The notes under the pieces: model-generated
Databases searched by the model: none
Seen by the model: only the letters and a program-made list of their open reading frames with translations
What the model was told of the DNA's origin: nothing
Made by a program: the position numbers and the translations under genes
NCBI RefSeq assembly: GCF_003319115.1
Contig: NZ_QOHF01000010.1
Span: 98,887 to 162,886 of the forward strand
DNA length: 64,000 bases
Direction of reading: 5' to 3'
Source of the DNA: Geodermatophilus sp. TF02-6
GTDB taxonomy: Bacteria > Actinomycetota > Actinomycetes > Mycobacteriales > Geodermatophilaceae
Part shown: piece by piece, positions 59,963 to 64,000 of the stretch
How the letters are laid out: each line of letters opens with the position of its first letter
Numbering within the stretch: the first letter of the stretch is position 1

Positions 59963-61522
59963 ATGGAGGACGGAGGGGTGCCGCGGTCACCGGAGGAGGG
60001 CGAGCCGGTCCCCGTCCTGCCCTCGGAGGTGGTCTCGCCGCAGCTGGGTGAGCTGGAGCTGGTCTGCGACATCTGGTCGGCCGACGCGCACATGGCCCGC
60101 GAGCACGCCCGGCAGGCCGCCACCATCGCAGAGCTGGCCCGCCGGCGCCGCGCCGAGCGCGACACCGCCTTCGGCACCCGGGGTGGGCCGGGGCCGGACT
60201 CGTGGGCGATGCGCCCGGCCGCGCTCGCCGACGTGTCCGACGACTTCGTGACCGAGCTCGCGCTAATCCGCCACTGCTCCGAGGCCGAGGCCTCCCGGCT
60301 GGCGGTCGAGTCGCTGCTGCTCACCACCAAGCTGGCCGCCACCTGGTCGGCGCTGTACGCGGGGCGGCTGACGGTGCGCAAGGCGCGCCTCCTGCTCGAC
60401 CTGCTCGGCGACGCCGACGACGCCGTCGCCGCCGGAGTTCAGGCGCGGGTGCTGGACGGCGCCGAGGACTGTCCGCCGTCCCGGCTGCGCGACCGGGCCC
60501 GCTACCACCTGTACCGGGTGGACGCCGAGGCCAAGGAGCGCCGCCGCAAGGAGGCCGAGCGCAAGGCCGACGTGCACGTGGAACGCACCGCCGACGATCT
60601 CGGTCGCCTGGTGATCGAGGGGCCGCTGCCGGCCGTGTACGCCGCTCGCGACGCAGTCGACCAGTACGCGCGGTGGATGCGCGCTGACGGCGACGACCGG
60701 CCGATGGGCCTGCTGCGCTCGGCCGCGGCGCTGGATCTGATCCTGCGGTCGTGGGACACCAGTCGCCCACCCGTGACCGCGCAACTGCTCCTCCACGTCG
60801 CACTGCCCTCGCTGCGACCCGACGCGCCGGTCGGCGCCGCACCGGCGGAGATGGACGGCCAGGTCATCTCGGCAGCCCAGTGCCGCGAACTGCTCGCCTC
60901 GCTCGACATGCTGAACCTCGGGTCGGCACCGGCGGGCGGATCCATCCACGTCGCGGTCGACGACCCGGCCACCGGCGAGACCATCGCCGTGGCCACCCGC
61001 GCCGAGCTCCGCCGCGCCGCCGGACGGGGTCGCCGCGTCCGCCGCCACGGCCGACAGAGGAGCAGCCGCCCCACCGACAGCACGGGTCGGGACGCTGGGG
61101 CGGCCGGCGGGACGGGCACAGCCGGCGGGACGGGCGACGGGCCCGGCCTGCGGCCTCCCCCGCCGTCCCGCTGCTACCGGCCGCCCGCCGGGCAGCGACG
61201 CCTCGTCACGGTCCGTGACCGGCACTGCCACATGCCCGGTTGCCGCCGCCCTCCCGGCCGCTGCGACATCGACCACGGGAAGGCATTTGCCGCTGGCGGT
61301 CCCACCGCCTGCTGGAACCTCTGCTGTCTCTGCCGGCGACACCACCGGATCAAGACGTTCGCCCGCGGCTGGTCCTTCACGCTGCTCCCCGACGGCCGGT
61401 TCATCGTCCGCACGCCATCGGGGGTCTGCCGGTCCACCCGACCGCCTGGCTGGTGCCACGACCCCGAACCCGACCCGCCCTGGCTCGACGATCTCGCACC
61501 ACCCGACCCGCTGCGCAGGTGA
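59963..61522 (+). CDS. HNH endonuclease (DUF222/13E12-like)
   Basis: A 519-residue protein. A long helical N-terminal DUF222-like domain (E-L-A-L-I-R-H-C-S-E-A-E-A-S-R-L, A-G-R-L-T-V-R-K-A) and a Gly/Thr-rich linker near 375-395 lead to the HNH nuclease: C-H-M-P-G-C-R-R-P, C-D-I-D-H and N-L-C-C-L-C-R-R-H-H. The cysteines probably bind a structural zinc. ATG 59963 lies 8 nt after a TACCGT -10-like box and has no ribosome site, so it is probably leaderless. Unlike the 46 kb relative, no SOS box was found. Confidence 0.85.
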   Translation: MEDGGVPRSPEEGEPVPVLPSEVVSPQLGELELVCDIWSADAHMAREHARQAATIAELARRRRAERDTAFGTRGGPGPDSWAMRPAALADVSDDFVTELALIRHCSEAEASRLAVESLLLTTKLAATWSALYAGRLTVRKARLLLDLLGDADDAVAAGVQARVLDGAEDCPPSRLRDRARYHLYRVDAEAKERRRKEAERKADVHVERTADDLGRLVIEGPLPAVYAARDAVDQYARWMRADGDDRPMGLLRSAAALDLILRSWDTSRPPVTAQLLLHVALPSLRPDAPVGAAPAEMDGQVISAAQCRELLASLDMLNLGSAPAGGSIHVAVDDPATGETIAVATRAELRRAAGRGRRVRRHGRQRSSRPTDSTGRDAGAAGGTGTAGGTGDGPGLRPPPPSRCYRPPAGQRRLVTVRDRHCHMPGCRRPPGRCDIDHGKAFAAGGPTACWNLCCLCRRHHRIKTFARGWSFTLLPDGRFIVRTPSGVCRSTRPPGWCHDPEPDPPWLDDLAPPDPLRR

Positions 61523-61755
61523 GAGGTTCGTCCGCCGCCTGCGGCGTGCCACGGGCACTATCCGGAGTGAGCACCCCGTCGGCCTGTCGAGGGGGTGCCG
61601 TGTCCACCTGTCGACGACTCGCTGTCCTGTCCTCGCACGGCGCCACCGTGGCCGTGGACGGTGAGGTCCGCCGGTCGACGCCGTCCCCGCCACCCGGAGT
61701 CGATCCCGTCGGCGGGAGTGCGCCGTGCGCCGAGCTGAGGGAGCAGGACTGCGGC

Positions 61756-62280
61756 ATGGAGACGTGGGACGCCGTCCGGGCACGCCGCAACGTGCGCCGG
61801 TACACCGACGCGCCGATCCCCCGCGGGGCCCTCTAACGCGTTCTCGAGGCGGGACGGCGGTCACCGTCGTCGTCGAACTGGCGGCCGTGGCACTTCGTCA
61901 CCGTCCCCGACCGCGCGCAGCTCGTCGAGCTGGCCGAGGTGTGGCAGGGCGGCGCGCACGTCGCCCACTCGGCGGCGACGATCGCCCTGGTGGCCGAGAA
62001 CCCGGCGGACGAGCGGACCCGCCAGCGGATCGCCTACGACTTCGATCAGGCGACCGCGCTCATGATGGTCCCCGCGGCTGATCTCGGCATCGGCTCCGGG
62101 CACTCGGCGGTCGCCGATCAGGAGCAGGCGTAGCGGGTGCTGGGCTCCCCCGACGGCTACTCCTGCGCCTGTCTCATCGGCTTCGGCTATCCGGCCGACC
62201 GGCCCCTGCGCCCGGTGCAGGAGCCGGACCGCCGCCCCTTCGACGAGGTCGTGCACTGGGACGCTGGTAGGCCACCGGCC
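61756..62280 (+). pseudogene. Nitroreductase family protein with two stop codons
   Basis: One frame from ATG 61756 encodes W-D-A-V-R-A-R-R-N-V-R-R-Y, S-P-S-S-S-N-W-R-P-W-H-F, A-A-D-L-G-I-G-S-G and G-F-G-Y-P-A-D-R-P. These are the FMN-binding and C-terminal motifs of nitroreductases. It is broken by TAA at 61834-61836 and TAG at 62131-62133. Neither stop is at a redox residue and neither has the SECIS-like hairpin, so this is ordinary decay. Confidence 0.8.
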
Positions 62281-62329
62281 CAGGCCGTGCCATCCCACGA
62301 GCCTGCACCCACCCCGGGAAGGAGACCAC

Positions 62330-62680
62330 GTGGAGCCCAGTGACCTCGACCGCGTCGTGGAGGCCGTCGTCGTCGACGCCTACGGCGACGACGAGGAGTA
62401 CGTCGCCTTTCTCACCGTCCTGCAAGAGGAGACCCAGCTGCCCGCCGCCGCGACGCTGCTCGGCGTCCCCGTCACGGTCACCGGCTTCGACTACACCGAC
62501 CCCGCCCGGGGCCTGATCGCGACCTGCCGAGGACCGCGGGAGACCGGTGAGGTGAGCCTCGCCGACCTCGCGTTCCCGCCGGACACCGTGACCGCCTGGA
62601 TCCACGCGGCCTACCGTCACCACCTCGGCCTGCCGCCGTTCCCGGCCCGGCCACGCCCGGAGTGGAACTGGCCGGCCTGA
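62330..62680 (+). CDS. Hypothetical protein, 116 residues
   Basis: GTG 62330 follows GGAAGGAGACCAC. The protein is acidic (D-A-Y-G-D-D-E-E-Y), with an alpha/beta pattern and a small beta-barrel-like part (V-T-V-T-G-F-D-Y, then L-I-A-T-C-R). It ends in a Pro-rich tail with W-N-W. No family was recognised. The strong ribosome site supports a real gene. Confidence 0.65.
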   Translation: MEPSDLDRVVEAVVVDAYGDDEEYVAFLTVLQEETQLPAAATLLGVPVTVTGFDYTDPARGLIATCRGPRETGEVSLADLAFPPDTVTAWIHAAYRHHLGLPPFPARPRPEWNWPA

Positions 62681-62687
62681 TCGCTGG

Positions 62688-63872
62688 TCACCGGCGGGCG
62701 TAGGCGGCCAGCCGCTCACCGACCGGGGTGACGCTGGGCAGGGGCGGCCGCGCGAAGTGGTCCGGCTTGACCGAGCGCAGCAGCTCCTCCCCGTCGCGGG
62801 CCCAGTCGAACCGCGGTCGCTTCAGCAGCCGGCGGAACAGCGCGCTGGCCTTGTCCGGGTCCCGGTCGGCCAGGCGGCGCAGCACCATCGGCGCGACGCT
62901 GTCGTCGTGCAGGTAGGACAGCACCTGCTCCCGGTACCGGCGGCGCCGCACCAGCTCGGGATCGGCATAGGCTTCAGCTACCAGGCCGAACTCGGCGAGG
63001 AAGTCCAGCCCGTCGTCCTCGTCGTAGATGAACGCCACGGTCTCGGACTCGACCAACTCCGGCGGCAGCTCGATCACCGGGGCGGGGGTCCCGCTCGCCC
63101 GGCGCGCCGCCTCCGGCTTCTCCCGCAGGATCTCCTCCTGGCGGAACGCGTAGAACTCGTCGAGCCGCCGCTGCGCCTGCTCTCCCGGCACGACCACGAG
63201 GTCGGTGCCGAAGAAGCGGATGAACGTCTGCCGCTCCGCCCGCTGCAGCTCCCACGCCCGGGCCAGCTTCTCCGGGTTGCGGAACGCCGCCTCGGGTGAG
63301 CGCAACGACATCTGGATCGCCAGCCGCGCGGCGACGTCCCGCTCGGCCGGCCGCAGCACGCTCGTCGGCCCGCTGAACGCCCACTCGTCGCCGACCGCCA
63401 CCAGGCGGGTGAGCAGGAACGACCGTTTGGGCATCCGGCGCAAGACCGACCGTCCGCTCGTGGACCGTGCCCGGTAGGTCAGGTCGTCGACGAGGTTGAC
63501 CAGGATCAGCGCGGGCCCGTCGCGGCGCTGCACCTCGAAGACCCCCGACACCACGTCGCGCCAGCCGAGCAGCATCTGCCGCTCCTGCGGCGACAGGTCG
63601 GGGCGCGCGTCGACGAACTGCTCGACGACGGTGCGGCCGTTCCGCAGACGGTGCTCCAGCAGGAAGGAGTCCCACAGCAGGACGAACCGGTCCTCGTCCC
63701 ACACCTCGGCGTCGCCGCCGGTCTGGGCCAGGAACGCCTGGAACGCCTGGTCGTAGCGCGGCTGCTGCGAGAACTCCACCAACTGCCGTTTCAGTTCGCC
63801 GGCCCGCTCGACGAGGTCCTCCGCCACCATGCGCACTGCCTCCGCCGAGCGTGGATCCGCGGTCGCGTCCAC
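62688..63872 (-). CDS. Hypothetical 394-residue protein
   Basis: GTG 63872 is preceded by a TAGTAC element and no ribosome site, suggesting a leaderless start. Mostly helical, with a central alpha/beta part (A-L-I-L-V-N-L-V-D-D, then S-F-L-L-T-R-L-V-A-V-G-D-E-W-A-F-S-G-P) and a late F-I-Y-D-E-D-D-G-L segment that looks like a structural acidic loop. The family was not recognised. It converges on the 116-residue gene with a 7-nt gap. Confidence 0.65.
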   Translation of the reverse strand: MDATADPRSAEAVRMVAEDLVERAGELKRQLVEFSQQPRYDQAFQAFLAQTGGDAEVWDEDRFVLLWDSFLLEHRLRNGRTVVEQFVDARPDLSPQERQMLLGWRDVVSGVFEVQRRDGPALILVNLVDDLTYRARSTSGRSVLRRMPKRSFLLTRLVAVGDEWAFSGPTSVLRPAERDVAARLAIQMSLRSPEAAFRNPEKLARAWELQRAERQTFIRFFGTDLVVVPGEQAQRRLDEFYAFRQEEILREKPEAARRASGTPAPVIELPPELVESETVAFIYDEDDGLDFLAEFGLVAEAYADPELVRRRRYREQVLSYLHDDSVAPMVLRRLADRDPDKASALFRRLLKRPRFDWARDGEELLRSVKPDHFARPPLPSVTPVGERLAAYARR

Positions 63873-64000
63873 CCTAGTACTACAGGGCTACAGCCTTGGC
63901 GTGGCAACGCGGTGATCGTGCTCCGGCGTGCTGCTGTTCAGGATGCGGTGCTGCCGAGACAATGATGCTGTGTCGTGCACAGACCTGCAGGATTGGTCGG

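Noticed and set aside
61756..62280. TAG at 62131 in the nitroreductase frame as another UAG-Sec codon
   Set aside because: It replaces a position that is usually Arg, no redox motif surrounds it, there is also an upstream TAA in the same frame, and no SECIS-like hairpin follows. It is ordinary nonsense decay and serves as a contrast to the two real candidates.
1..64000. CRISPR arrays, prophage or insertion sequences
   Set aside because: No regularly spaced repeats, transposase, integrase or phage structural gene was recognised. The remnants are explained by deletions and frameshifts.

Overview
The window comes from a very GC-rich actinobacterium. Gene content, a strong preference for TGA stop codons, many GTG starts and many apparently leaderless genes fit Geodermatophilaceae (Blastococcus, Geodermatophilus, Modestobacter). 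This assignment is inferred from style and content, not from a marker gene. No rRNA, tRNA, CRISPR array or insertion sequence was recognised.

The main result is a pair of genes that each carry an in-frame TAG exactly where selenocysteine is expected. The first (1763-2884) is a ResA/thioredoxin-like redoxin whose active site reads W-A-P-Y-[TAG]-G-C. The second (33807-34337) reads D-[TAG]-G-S-C, the signature of the UGSC family of selenoproteins. Each TAG is followed after 13-14 nt by a perfect small hairpin with a five-base loop of the form N-G-K-G-T, which fits the bacterial SECIS description. Almost every other intact gene here stops with TGA. UAG-directed selenocysteine has been reported in Geodermatophilus and Blastococcus, so the mechanism has precedent; these two loci look like instances of it. 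A conventional stop-codon annotation would break both genes in two.

Layout. 1-9 kb: the start of a collagen-like protein, a crotonase, the UAG redoxin and a 1980-residue DUF4011 helicase-nuclease. 9-15.7 kb: a VapBC-type pair, then a same-strand cluster of a membrane Ser/Thr kinase, a 45-residue membrane peptide, a zinc-ribbon GTPase, a GTPase-associated protein and a PASTA kinase. 15.7-25 kb: metabolic genes (muconolactone isomerase-like, RtcB, two SDRs, STAS, FUSC, DUF1345, an F420-type oxidoreductase) mixed with gene remnants. 25-31 kb: a ydaO-type c-di-AMP riboswitch before an NlpC/P60 hydrolase, then a deacetylase, penicillin acylase and PfkB kinase run, and a UDG-like protein. 31-36 kb: an RHH-Doc module, an MFS transporter, and the UGSC selenoprotein with its partner. 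37-46 kb: an ArsR-type regulator with a palindromic operator, a TM0106 nuclease-helicase, Xre-RES and MazEF modules, and a decayed antitoxin/DUF5615 pair. 46-56 kb: an SOS-box-bearing 13E12 HNH remnant, a CocE hydrolase and a complete Wadjet operon jetABCD. 56-64 kb: a zinc alcohol dehydrogenase, a HAD-like protein, decayed HEPN, DUF2075 and nitroreductase genes, an intact HNH protein and two unknown proteins.

Taken together the segment is rich in defence and conflict functions (Wadjet, DUF4011 helicase, TM0106 nuclease, four intact toxin-antitoxin pairs) and contains many frameshifted or truncated remnants, as expected for a region of high gene turnover. The genes needed to make and insert selenocysteine (selA, selB, selD, tRNA-Sec) are not in this window, so the UAG reading depends on machinery encoded elsewhere.
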